Origin: Epiperipatus broadwayi
Lineage: Eukaryota > Onychophora > Udeonychophora > Euonychophora > Peripatidae
Direction: 5' to 3'
Length of the DNA: 64,000 nucleotides
Assembly: GCA_028023455.1 (NCBI GenBank)
Contig: JAQFVV010012395.1
Span: 9,916,154-9,980,153, forward strand
Shown: positions 42,481-54,070 of the stretch, piece by piece
Numbering within the stretch: the first letter of the stretch is position 1
Layout: every line of letters begins with the position of its first letter
Notes under the pieces: model-generated
Seen by the model: the letters and a program-made list of their open reading frames with translations, nothing else
Told to the model about the DNA's origin: nothing
Database searches by the model: none
Position numbers and translations under genes: made by a program

Positions 42481-45400
42481 TCATATCTGCATATATTACT
42501 AACAAAAAATATTAAAAATACAACCTAATTCCAAAATTTAGTCAAAGACTTAGTGAGATATTTGCCCTTGGTTATGATCGTTTTTATACTTTGAAAATGT
42601 ATGTTAGCCAAAGGTTGCCCATTCCTGTTTTAGGTTAATATGCTGCTAGTACATATGCTAATCTGTATTGTTCAGATTTTATATAGCCTAATTTATGATA
42701 CGCATTGAAGATATGTTTGTTTATTATGTTGGTTCGCCTTCATAAGGATCTTACGTTTTAATCGCTGATATAGAAAATGTATTCAGAAAAAAGAGATAGA
42801 TGCTTTGTTTCATTATAAATTAAAATAAAATGGCTGTGTTATTATCAGAATTGATGGTAAAGTTTATCAGCGTCAAGAATCAACATAAAAAATAACTTAT
42901 TTAAAGAAGTTTCCGTATTATAAATTATAGAATTATCTCTGTCAGTTAAAAAAAAAAAAATGTCATTCTTTATGATTTAATAAATTATCATCTAATGATT
43001 TCATCCAACAAAAAAAAAAATTAAGCAGAATATGTCAGCTCATAACTAGACAAAAAAATAAATAAAGTAAATTTAGTGTAAAAGAATTTAAATTGAAAAA
43101 CTATTGTCTACAACCATATCAATTTGAGAAAATTCGTTTTGTTAAGAATGCTATTTTATTGTTGATTCTGTATACAAAATTAAATAATTATTTTCTCTGA
43201 AACTCAACGAATATCTAAACTGTTTAACATATGTCGTTTAAGATAATGACTCTTATAATTTGTTAAAATGAATGTTTTATACTAAGATATTTTCTAAACA
43301 TTTTAAACAAAATATTTAATTAAAATTAATGACTTAAATTTTCTACAAAAAATTACATTGAATATAAATATTGATTAATTAAAAAAGAATAAATAATTTT
43401 AATCTTGATCGATAATTACTTAATTAAATTAATTAAGCAGTAAAATTAAAGTCGTTTACGATAAATTTGTTTTGAGTCTTATTAGTAAAATTTTGTGAAT
43501 CATCAATAAGGAATAAATTGGAAATAATAATAAATAAATTATGGTTGTAAGTAATGGTTACATAAAAGTAACAAGCAAGGGCAAACTATCAGGATCTGAA
43601 CCTGCTATTTGTACAAAGAATATATATGTACATATAGCCCTCCTCAGACAAAGTTTAGACAAACCAGCCAAACATATCACCAAAAATATACATTTGCCAT
43701 CTTTGATAACATTCTAAAGTATCCCACCTATCAGCTTCTCCAGGAAAATTGCTTTATGGCTTACAACATCATTTTGTCAGCTGACTGCTAGTATTCCAAT
43801 GTAATGATAAGCAGTGTTGTATAGCCGTAAAACTGTTCTCCTGGGGAAGTTTATTGGCTGGTTAGTTTAGCATAATGTTGAACGTTATTAAGTGCATATT
43901 ACTGATGTTTTGTTTAAATTATTTATATAATTAATTTCTGTGCTATTTTCAGTTTAGCAATATAAACTTTTGTGTATATAGATAATCTAATATTTCAAAT
44001 GGTGTATATGTAAAACTTGCTGCCAATCAGATGTGAGAGATAATATAGCTATATAACAAACAATGATAGCCAAGCAGATATTGAGTAATGTACACATTTT
44101 AATCTGCATGGCTTTAGAATACAGCTAGCCTCCATCCCTATCTTTTACATGTTAAATTTTCAGCCTAAAGGCAGAGTAATTAAATAGGTAATAAAGTAAT
44201 ATAAGTGATATTTATATAATCATCTTTAACATTTTGCCATAATTTGCTCCCTTCTTAACAATTTGCATTGTAGCATTTCAGTACATAGATCTATTTTAAC
44301 CCTTCTCTACCCAATATGCAATATAACTTTATCTTTATTTGCCAACTCTTAATATTTATTTAGGCAACACAATATTTAAAGCTATTTGAATATATTTTTT
44401 TGTGTGAGTATACATGGAGTAATTAAGCAAGAGAGTGCTATAGTCAAGTGAGACAATTTGAATCCTCCTAATAGTTTACTTTTATTGGCTCTCTTAAATA
44501 ATTTAGCATATCAATACCCATATAGCTGCATCATAAATGTTAAGCAATCTCTTAGATCTTTAAGATGGATAATTTATTTTATTTATTATATAGATCAGGT
44601 ACTCCAAAGGCTATGAGATTTTCAAACATTGGCAGACTAATTATAGTAGTTTTATTCATTTGCTTAAACTGATATTTTTTTAGTGTTTTCCTGAAGGGTT
44701 ATGATGATGGTGTTTTAGTTTTATTTATTGTTTGGACTATTTCCATCATCTAATATGAGTACTGAATGTCTTTAGAAAAATTTACCTTTATTTAAATATT
44801 CCAAAGACATTCAAGCACTTGCAAGAGCACAAACTGTTGATTAGAAGAAAAAAACAGAGGCATCTAAGGTAATAGACCATTATGTACCAATAAACATATG
44901 TTGAATTGAGAAAATACAAAAATATTAGGTAGAAAAGAAAAGATTCAAAGAAGAAAATTTAAAGAAGCTGCTCACATGACAATGGCAAAAAATCCCATAC
45001 ATCAACCTAGTGTGACTATACTTAATGTATGAAAAGCACTAATCGACTTTGCTCTTAAAAAGAAAAAGTGGAGAAATCAGGAGGAACCTCATAGATAAGT
45101 ATATGAAATTTCTATTGACTGTTACCTTTGGCAGGATGGCTCAGTTGTTTAGTGTTACCTTAAAATTCAGGCCAGCAACACCTGAAGGAGAGGGGATAAT
45201 AATACCTCTCAAAATGTGGTGCATATACTAACCTGTTTGGTGTGCTATTATAACAGTTGAATATATGTGGAATATTTAAATAAAGTTAAATTTTTCTAAA
45301 GGCATTCAATACTCATATTAGATGATGAAAATAATCCAAACAATAAATATAACTGATATTCTTTTATTAGTTATTTTCTTATCTGGAATTAAATCAGAAA

Positions 45401-46800
45401 GTAAATTCATCTTTTGACATTACAACTTTCACTGTTGATCTGAATTACTAATGGTATAAAATACATGCATATGTACATATTCTCATAATTTTATTAAATC
45501 CATAATTAGGAACTATCAAATGTCTAACACTGATTATATATGTCTATTCACAGAATGATTAAGTTTGAAAACAATACAATGATTCACAAATCAAATTCCC
45601 AACAAATTATTTAAATAGACTTGCAGTACCAATTTGTTCAGCAGATAAAAAAATGATCTTCAAATGAAATTCTTCTGACAAATAAATTAATATTGACACA
45701 AAAAAGTGAGCATTTATTTGCAAATTTATTTAAATGATTCTTCAAGAATCTAACTTGTGAATTATTGCGCTAACATTTTCAGACTTAGTTGTTATATATG
45801 CATTTTGCACATGTGACTACATGAGTATGTGAAGTTTATGGTTGAAAAAATTGTCTTTGGATAATTAGAGTTTTTCATCAATGAATGTATATTTAATACA
45901 GAAGAGAAACTATACTGGCATTATTTATATCTTAAAACAATTTAGGCATGTAGTAAAATATGAGCAGTGATCAAAGTGGTTTGCTGGTGAGCAAAATCAT
46001 GATTCAATTATTGAGAACTCAAATATTTAAATAAAAAGATCATTGTTTTAGTGAGGAATTTCAGGTATTAAGACTAGTAGCTCATCTCTTAAATGGAGTC
46101 CCCCTTCCAAAAAAAATGTAAATATGATTACATCAGTTTTTATCGTTTTTATTTGGTCAATAGTTTACAAAGTTATGGAATGCAATTTAGAATTACTATA
46201 AATTTGATTGGTTGGTATATTTCTCTTAGAGTCTTAATGTGATCTCCACACATTGCTGTGATGTTTAAAAATTTCATAAATGATTTAATACTGCGTATAT
46301 GTTTATTTGATTGTGAACAAATTCAAGCTTTGGAACTTATCATATAATCATGGTAATTAAATAGAAAATAGGGTTTTCATTTATAAAGGGCATTCAGGTA
46401 TTTAGACCTCTAGCTCACCTGATGATTTGCTTCAAAGATATATATACTCAATAGTAGTAAAATTGTTGAATAGAAATTTAGCTTTATGGGTTTTAAGCAT
46501 TCAAAATGTTTATATATATATATATATATAGTGAATGAAGCTAATAACTTATGAGATTATGGAAAGCAATTCAAGAATGTTGTCAATTGATATATATCTA
46601 TATATTGATACAAAGATTTTTATGGGTTACAGATATAAATTATATATTTTTTAGGTTCATCCATATATGATTTTTATTACAAATGTAGCATCTACAACTA
46701 TCTTTATAGTATTATATTCATTAGCCAGTTGATAGATTGTGTGGTCAAGCTGAAATGTTAGTATATTTGTAATAAAAAACCATGCATAGATAACCTGCAA
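42481..46800. other. AT-rich sequence, no supported gene
   Basis: Long interval of AT-rich DNA. A tRNA-like A box (GGATGGCTCAGTTGTTTAGTG, 45134-45154) hints at a SINE near 45.1-45.2 kb but no good B box follows. Local TA runs occur near 46511-46530. Confidence 0.45.
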
Positions 46801-46809
46801 AATATATCT

Positions 46810-46945
46810 GTAGTCCCAGCATTCCATTGAGGTGAGCCATAATCTCAAAAACAATTATCTGGAGATAGGGAGTATCCGATAGAGATTTTCGGCACTTATA
46901 AAATAAAGCTTGATTAGAGCTATTGGCAAGCTCCATTTAATGATC
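46810..46945 (+). repeat. Hammerhead family B relic
   Basis: GAGGTGAGCCATAATCTCAAAAAC, then TCTGGAGATAGGGAG, then AAATAAAGCTTGATTAGAGCTATTGGCA follow the order of family B (ribozyme, then AAGCTTATTTAGAGCTATTAGCA). The core is destroyed. Confidence 0.5.
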
Positions 46946-47009
46946 ATATATATCATCATCATCAACCATTATCAAACCACTGCAGGATGAAGGTCTCTCC
47001 AAGTTTAAT

Positions 47010-47758
47010 CTATCTTCTCTGATCTTTAGCTTCTCTTCTCCACAACACCCCTGCACATTTTCTTATTTCATCCATCCATCTCACATGTGGTCTCTTTCTG
47101 GGTCTCTTACAATCTCTTGGAATCCAGTTTAAAATTTCAATTGTCCATCTATTATCATCTCTTCTAGCAATATGTCCAGCCCAACTCCATTTCAATCTTT
47201 TAATTTTTTCAATAAGGTCAGTAACACCTGTTTGTTGTCTTACCCATACATTGCGTTTTCGATCTCTTCTTGTTACTCCCAACATACATCTCTCCATACT
47301 CCTTTGAGTGGTCTGAAGTCTCTGTATTGCTCTTCTATTAAGTGTCCAAGTCTCAGATCCATAAGTAAGAACTGGTAAAACACATTTGTTAAAAACCATC
47401 CTTTTCAAACACATAGGCATATTTCCTTTTAGTATCAAGTTATTTCTACCAAAAGCACTCCAACCAAGTTTAATTCTATGATTAATTTCCTCCATTATGT
47501 TTCCATCTGTATTAATAATCTGACCAAGGTATTTGTAACTGTTAACTTCTTCTAATTCTTCATAATCAATCTTTATTTTCATATTTTGAGCAAATCGATT
47601 AAACATTACTTTAGTCTTTTTAACATTTATCTTTAGTCCTACTTTTTTACTTCCATCTGCTAACTCCTGCAACATTTCCTGCAGCTCTGAAGCATTATTT
47701 GCAAAAACAACTACATCATCTGCGAAATCTAAATGACTTAAATACTCTCCATTTACTT

Positions 47759-47762
<4 letters not shown>
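47010..47762 (-). pseudogene. RTE reverse transcriptase C-terminal fragment, open frame
   Basis: The frame begins inside the RT palm and keeps the catalytic FADD box (YLSHLDFADDVVVFANNAS), then LKINVKKTKVMF, the thumb region, and the post-RT domain with RSMERCMLGVTRRDRK, WSWAGHIARRDDNRW and KRPHVRWMDEIRK. It is uninterrupted over about 250 codons, unlike the equivalent part of the longer copy, so it is the better-preserved version of this domain. It lacks endonuclease and the N-terminal RT motifs. The ATG upstream belongs to flanking TA repeat, not the element. The frame's stop falls at about 47010, within the 3' region. Confidence 0.8.

Positions 47763-47794
<32 letters not shown>
47762..47794. 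repeat. (TA)n microsatellite
   Basis: Simple TA repeat exactly at the truncation point of the RTE copy. Confidence 0.85.
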
Positions 47795-47795
<1 letters not shown>

Positions 47796-48950
47796 GTTAT
47801 CTGTGTTGATGGATAATTGCAATATAGTGGTGATGAGATGAAAGCTGCCCTGATAGAAACCAAAATACCTTAAAATGTTTCTATTGAAATGATATATTCA
47901 TTAGAAATATATTTCATTGGAGTATAAATTAAGTAAATGAATAGAAAATAAATTTTATTAATTTAGAAGTATGATGTCATTGATTGATTTAAAATATTTC
48001 ATTATTATTATTTAAAAATATTATGCACTCTTAATTTATAAAAGATGATTTTGTTAAACTATAATTTAAAAGAAAATTAATTGTTGAATTTAAAATATTA
48101 ATTATAAAGAACTGATAATTATTTATTCAAATATACTTTTAAATAAACTGTAGAATTATTTTTTGTTCTATTGGCAATTAGTCTAGAATGATTTTTTTTT
48201 TATATAAAAAAGAATTGTTTGATCACATAAACAGGAGCACCCGACTGTTAATTGAACAGAAAACATTGAATTTTAAATCTTCAAGATGAAGTAGTAAATA
48301 AAGTTTTTATCCCAAGAATTTGGGAACCAGTATTCAAATGGATAATCTATTTCTTCATCTTTTCATCTACCATAAACAGGATTATTTTATAAGCATCAAC
48401 TACTGCAAAAATCATGATTTTTTTATGCAATGTTCAGGTCTGTTTACTATTTGCTATCTTCTATATTTCAAATGAAGTGCCATAATGAAGAAAGTGATCG
48501 TCTGCTATATCTATAAATTTGCGGAAAGACATTTAAATTTATTTACTAGCAAATAAGTTAAAGTCGTAAAACAGTTTATACCTCTTTATTAAATATTTTG
48601 TTTAATTTATAATAAATTGTTTTTCATACAAATAATTTTATGCCAATATTAATCATTTACAATTAATCAGTTCTTAAATACTGTATTGATTCACTATATG
48701 TATTTATAAAAGCTATATGCAAGTTAATATTTTCAAAACGTTTTAAGTGTAATGTTTAAAAATAATACAGATGTGACAAATAATAGTTTATTTCTATTTT
48801 ATAGACGTCATATTTCAATACAGATTGTGAAATATATAATCTATGCTATTTAATGATATTTTTATTTTAAATGTACGATTGTTTAAATGGTAATAAATAT
48901 TTATTATATATATGGGATTTTTTTTCTCAAAAAGACAAAATACACAACAG
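47796..48950. other. AT-rich sequence, nothing recognised
   Basis: Very AT-rich; no gene, repeat end or RNA supported. Confidence 0.55.
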
Positions 48951-48975
48951 TTAAAAAAAGTTTACAAAAAGATGA

Positions 48976-49299
48976 TTACATGGCAAAATGAAATTCAAGT
49001 ACAATATGGTGAAGGGGAAGGGAATACATATGAAATGGGAAGAGGATATGGAAAGGGTTCGTAGTACAGGCAAAGAAGGATCTTTGGTAAAGAGCAATGT
49101 TGATAGGTTTGGTTGCTCTAGTAGATTGATGGGAGGATCCGTATGTGACATTAAATTTGGAGGAATTGCTATATGTTAAGTCTTTAGAGGTTTCAGGGAT
49201 GTATGGAGAGATTTCTGAGTAATGCTTAGATGCAGCAGGCTGATTTTGTCTTTTGTAGATTAGTAATTTTAGTTTTTCCCATTGTACTTGGAATGGCAT
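48976..49299 (-). CDS. Unrecognised 107-codon frame in a less AT-rich block
   Basis: I do not recognise this product. The frame (starts MPFQVQWEKLKLLIYKRQNQ, ends VLEFHFAM) lies in a short block that is clearly less AT-rich than its surroundings. An overlapping 63-codon plus-strand frame (48988-49179) covers the same bases, so the real direction is open. There is no signal peptide, no clear membrane segment and no motif. It could be a fragment of a transposon gene or chance. Confidence 0.2.
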   Translation of the reverse strand: MPFQVQWEKLKLLIYKRQNQPAASKHYSEISPYIPETSKDLTYSNSSKFNVTYGSSHQSTRATKPINIALYQRSFFACTTNPFHILFPFHMYSLPLHHIVLEFHFAM

Positions 49300-50580
49300 T
49301 ACGATTGGTTATGTTGTTTTTTTTGACTTGCTTTTTACCTTTGATAGAACAAACCACAGCCTAAAAGGGAGGAAAATACAGAGGGCAATGAGATGTAGTC
49401 TTTGAAATAAGTTCTTTGGTGATGATGTTTTGATGGATGTTGTATGTATTGATATTTGAGATATTGTTATTTGATGAGTAGCTTGATATTTGTTGGTTAG
49501 TTCCAGTTATAAAATTCCTATGGTTTCATTTTTATAATGACTTCATTTTTATGGTAAATACTTTCTTGAATATGGGTAATGTCACATCTTTTATAAATAT
49601 GGCTGTAATGATAAATTAATATTTAAATATTTTATATATGAAGTTTTAAGAATATTTGTTTTATGCCATTACTTAGAATATTATAGTAGAGAGTTAATCT
49701 CAAATATAACAGGCATTTCCCCCATTGCTTAGTCTTATAGCTTTCAATGTATAGGTTGCTGTGTTACTAGGTATTGAGATCAATGATGGTTTGATTTGGT
49801 TTGGCAATGTCTCACATTGATCATCCCACATGCATTTGTTGATTTTGATATATGAATTTAAATATTGGTAGCTATTACCATAACATTTTTAATAATAAAT
49901 TATTTTGTTTCTTTTATTATTGACTATTACTTGAATTATAAAATATAAAATATTGATATGCCAAGTTAATAGATGTCCAAATATGGCTCATGCTGGATAA
50001 ATTTATTTTTTATTCCAAGATTTATTATTAATTAGAAGAATTTCATTTTATAATTTATAACTACCCAACATTTTTATATAACTGAGAAAAAGAAAGAGAG
50101 GGAGAAATGTCACTAATGAAATTTATGTTTTTAATGGTAAAAAAAAGTGACCTGCTTTCTAAAGGGATCAATACTATTTATCAGTAGTAAGAACAATACT
50201 AAGACTCAAAAGCTTAAAAATATAAATATAAGCAGCATATCTTTTATCATAATTCTATCCCATTGTAGAAACAAAGAAATTTAACCCAATATTTTTCCAC
50301 AATCTACCATGATGAAATTTATGGATTGATTTTTAAATAAGTTAAAAATATTTAAAAAGTTTTCATTCTAACCTGAAGTTGAGTGCTACAATGATCTTCA
50401 TGACATAGTGATTACTGTTCTTCTAGCATGTTCATAATTTGACAGTCAAATTTAGGTAAAACTCCAAAATTGTTTTCAGGTGGCTGAAATTTTTTGGAAT
50501 AGCCATTCAATAGCCAGTTTAAAATAAAAACTTTCAAGGTTTATTCAAATGCTTCTAATATATTATAAATTTTGAAAGAG
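49300..50580. other. AT-rich sequence, nothing recognised
   Basis: No supported feature in this interval. Confidence 0.5.
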
Positions 50581-50587
50581 TGATATT

Positions 50588-50660
50588 GTGTTGTGGTCAG
50601 CACATTTGCAGACCATGCATGTCATGTGAAATTCAAGTCTGGATTGAATGTGAAAAAATT
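50588..50660 (+). repeat. tRNA-derived SINE-like head
   Basis: GTGGTCAGCACATTTGCAG resembles an A box and AATTCAAGTCTGG (50630-50642) a B box, about 35 bp apart, as in tRNA-headed SINEs. The extent of the body is not determined. Confidence 0.4.
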
Positions 50661-51222
50661 TTGGACTGCTTATGATTTTTTTTCCAGAGAACACCACTAT
50701 AGTTAATTCAGCCAACTCCCATTATTTATCAGAAATGGAAATTGAGTTATTCTTAACTAATATATTTTCTCCTGTACTGTTTCTCTGTGGAGAGTGATTG
50801 AAGAAGGCATTCTGCACTTAATTTGCATAATCAATATTATATATAATTTTCTCTAATTTCTGTTATCTTTATTACAATAATGAATAACTAAAGAATTAAG
50901 ATCATAAAAGAAAATAGATTAGTTTGTTGAGAATCAACGCAATATCTGTTAAATAGAAACCTGATTGTGATGTAATTCAGCTTTATCACTGATGGGACAA
51001 TGTAATACATTTATGAGTGCTGAAACTATTATGTATGCTTTACCTATGCTAAACTAGACATATATAGTTGTCAAGATTTTTGATAGATGATACTATCATA
51101 ATTAATATGTGAATTAATATTAATCAATATATAACACTATATTGAAATCGTATATAGAAAAACATGAACTCTCCTAACAAGCTTTGTTTAATATATTCTA
51201 CTGGAAAATTTAACATCAAGTA

Positions 51223-51223
51223 G

Positions 51224-51281
<58 letters not shown>
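51223..51281. repeat. (TA)n microsatellite
   Basis: About 59 bp of uninterrupted TA repeat next to the left end of a long foldback. Confidence 0.9.
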
Positions 51282-51283
<2 letters not shown>

Positions 51284-51286
<3 letters not shown>

Positions 51287-52012
51287 GGTTTGGGGTTAAA
51301 CCATGTGTTATTTTTGCTTACTTCACATTGATTCAATGAAATAGCATCCACCATTGTCAAAGTTAACTTTTCAAAGAAAAAAACATTAGATCTCAAATAA
51401 TAATGAGATTGAGTGTAAAATAAAGAATGAGATTGAGCATTCAGAATATGTGGATTAACAAAATGTTTATTTTCTTCAGTTTCACTATTAATTGATTTAA
51501 GTTTATATTAGAAGAAAGAGATAAAGTAAGTAGTCTCTATAAGGCTGGAATATATTGCGCTTCATAAACCCTATTTAAACCATTTGGTTTTTTTAATATT
51601 TCAATCAACTTTCTCATGGTTCGAAAATTATACTTTTTCCAAATTAGCAAGTATTTTAGCCCATGAAGGAGTCAATTGAAATATTAAAATGCCCATCTGA
51701 TTTAAACAGAGATGATGAAGCGCAACATATTCCAATTTTATGGAGACCACTTATTTTATCTCTTTCTTCAAATATAAACTTGAAATCAATTAATGGTGAA
51801 ACTGAAGAAAATAAACATTTTGTTAATCCACATATTCTGAATGCTCAACTACTTCAAGCTCAATTTCATTCTTTACTTCATACTCAAATCTTGTTACTAT
51901 TTGAGATCTAATGTTTTTTCTTTGAAAAGTTAACCTTGGCAATGGTGGATAGTATTTCATTGGAACAATGGAAAGTAAGCAAAAATAACACACAGTTTAA
52001 TCCAAAAACAAT
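51284..52012. mobile_element. Long foldback, ~335-bp arms around a ~40-bp loop
   Basis: 51284-51618 is the imperfect reverse complement of 51661-52012 throughout. Examples are GTGTTATTTTTGCTTAC against GTAAGCAAAAATAACAC, TCCACCATTG against CAATGGTGGA, and ATATTGCGCTTCAT against ATGAAGCGCAACATAT. The small frames within (51124-51396 minus and 51663-51911 plus) follow the arms and are not called as genes. A transcript across it would form a hairpin of several hundred base pairs. Confidence 0.78.
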
Positions 52013-52079
52013 GTTATTTACATCACATAACCATGACAACATTAAATATAATATATGTATATAATATTAATAAGATAAG

Positions 52080-52612
52080 AAGCTAATGCATTTTTTAGAT
52101 TTAACTATATAAATGAATATTCTCACTTTTCAAACACAAGATAAAGTCTTTGTGAAAAGATAGGATGAATCCATCTATCTTTTTGACCCAAACATTTATG
52201 TATGGGAAAATCTTAAGTATTTGGAAATGAGAACATGAAGATGTTAATCAATCACTTTAAATTTAAATTACTTTTTACTATGTCTGAATAAATGATGCCT
52301 GTGAAATTTCTAGAATTTATGATATGTCATTCTTATTAAATTAAACATATGTAAATAAGACATTTATTTTATATTGCACGATTTATTTATAAATTGTAAT
52401 ATTAATAAGCCAGGAAGCTAATGCACGTGCTTTGTAGATTTAATTATATAAATGAATATTCTCACTTTCCAAACACAAGATAAAGTCTTTATGAAAAGAT
52501 AGGATGAATTCATCTATCTTTTCAATCCAAATGTTTATGTATGAGCATTAGCTTCTTGGCTTATTAATATTACAGTTTATAAAAACATTGCACTATATAA
52601 AATAAATGTCTT
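52080..52612. mobile_element. Foldback family FB1-like, with a direct repeat
   Basis: Arms 52357-52424 (AAGACATTTATTTTATAT ... GGAAGCTAATGC) and 52544-52612 are reverse complements. The loop (52439-52523) is a close direct repeat of 52096-52185 (TATATAAATGAATATTCTCA, ACACAAGATAAAGTCTTT). AAGCTAATG and TATATAAAT link it to FB1. Confidence 0.68.
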
Positions 52613-52664
52613 ATATGTATATAAATAAATATAATATCCATTATAAAAAAATTATTTAATAATA

Positions 52665-53003
52665 TTGTAATAAAATAATAAAGTATAATAGTGATAATAT
52701 ATCTTTCAATAACTATAATAAATTACAGAAAAACTTTCAATTATTTTCATAGCCTTCTTTGATTGAGAACCATTTAAATTTAGTAGATGGAAATAACATG
52801 TTATATCCCAAGATTAATGAATTTCAATTAATAGGCAATGTATGAATGTTAAAATTAATGAATCTTGGGATATGATATTCACTTCTAAATTTAAAATTAA
52901 ATGGTTTTCAGTTGAAGAAGGTTATAAAAATAACTGAAAGTTTTTCTGCACTTTATTATAGTTATTTGTAATATATATTATTATCATTATGCTATTATTT
53001 TAA
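52665..53003. mobile_element. Foldback element
   Basis: Arms about 52665-52821 and 52849-53003, including AGAAAAACTTTCAATTATTT / AATAACTGAAAGTTTTTCT and TATCCCAAGATTAATGA / TTAATGAATCTTGGGATA, with a short central loop of about 30 bp. Confidence 0.7.
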
Positions 53004-53053
53004 CTATAAAATTATAAGCTTTAACTCAGACTAAAATGTTATCATAAATATAT

Positions 53054-53190
53054 GAAGAATGTATAGAGAAAAGTTTTCATAAAGTACATTTTTTAAACAG
53101 TATGTGCTTAGCTGACTTTCGACTAAAGTTGGCTAAGCACATACTGTTTAAAAACATACTTTATGAAAGCTTTTCTCTATATGTTCTTTA
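53054..53190. mobile_element. Compact hairpin MITE, 59-bp arms and 19-bp loop
   Basis: 53054-53112 and 53132-53190 are near-perfect reverse complements (AACAGTATGTGCTTAGC / GCTAAGCACATACTGTT at the tip). It sits 50 bp after the previous foldback. Confidence 0.75.
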
Positions 53191-53220
53191 TATATTATGA
53201 TTACATTTATAATTTTATTA

Positions 53221-53262
53221 TAAATATATATATATGTGTGTGCGTGCGTGTGTGTGCGCATG
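53221..53262 (+). repeat. TA/TG compound microsatellite
   Basis: A short run of TA repeats followed by TGTG/TGCG repeats. Confidence 0.7.
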
Positions 53263-53394
53263 AATGTTTACTATACCAAGTGCATATCGATAATTTTGAT
53301 ATTTGAAGCAGATCTGTAAATAGAAAAACTATATACTACACATCATTAAAAGCATTATTTGACTTCACCAGTTCTTATTTGATTATATAGTAGT

Positions 53395-53540
53395 ACTCGG
53401 TGTGTTTTGTTGCAGTTAATAGAAGGTCTGACTTGGGATTAGGAGGTCTCAGGATTGATTCTGGCACTTACAGATCTGGTACTCGAAGTTTATATAAACT
53501 CCTAGTGGCGACCTCTATTCCTCAATTTTAAAGTCTAAAT
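53395..53540 (+). repeat. tRNA-derived SINE-like sequence
   Basis: TGCAGTTAATAGAAGG (53411-53426) as A box, GACTTGGGATTAGGAGGTC as an anticodon-arm remnant, and GGATTGATTCT (53452-53462) as B box, in tRNA order and spacing. The remainder is unrelated sequence, as in a SINE body. Confidence 0.55.
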
Positions 53541-54060
53541 ATGTACACAAAAAATAAATTGTATATATTATAAATTAGTTATGAGCAATAGAGTAATCTC
53601 TTAATATATAGATCTAAAGATACTCAAAGGAACATCAATTGAAACCCTTGGATCTCATTTTTTCTCAACATGAATTATTTCAGTCTATGGTATTATTAAA
53701 TATCATAAAACATTTTTTCAGATCCCCTCCAAAGAGAAAAAATGAAGGATAATGCTCATTTTGTCTAATTAACGATTAGTTGGTGAAAGTTTTTATCAGT
53801 TAAGAATAACTAAATATATATTTTCAACCAATAGGGCGGCTGCTTAAATTGATTATGGTTAGTATTTCTAAAAAAAAAATCCTAAACCCATTGGGAAAAT
53901 TTCAGCCACTTAAAAAAGTATTTTAATTTGATTATGATTTGACTATATGATATGCAGATACCTAAATCCCAGCATTATAGTACTCTTTTAAATTTATGAT
54001 ATCAAAAATATTTAAATAAATTTTCAGAGTTTTTATTGGCTAAAATATTTAATAAACAAT

Positions 54061-54070
54061 ATCAGAATAA
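54061..54070 (+). repeat. Left target duplication of the RTE element
   Basis: ATCAGAATAA, repeated exactly at 57365-57374. Confidence 0.78.

Larger units (their letters stand above)
46952..47795 (-). mobile_element. 5'-truncated RTE retrotransposon
   Basis: Only the last ~0.8 kb of the RTE found at 54-57 kb is present, on the minus strand, ending in the GGTTGATAATGATGATGATA 3' terminus. The 5' truncation point coincides with a (TA)n run at 47762-47794. This fits the usual 5' truncation of target-primed reverse transcription. Confidence 0.82.

Noticed and set aside
51663-51911. 82-codon frame as a host gene
   Set aside because: It lies entirely in one arm of a long palindrome, and a partial frame in the other arm mirrors it. 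No motif; more likely chance.
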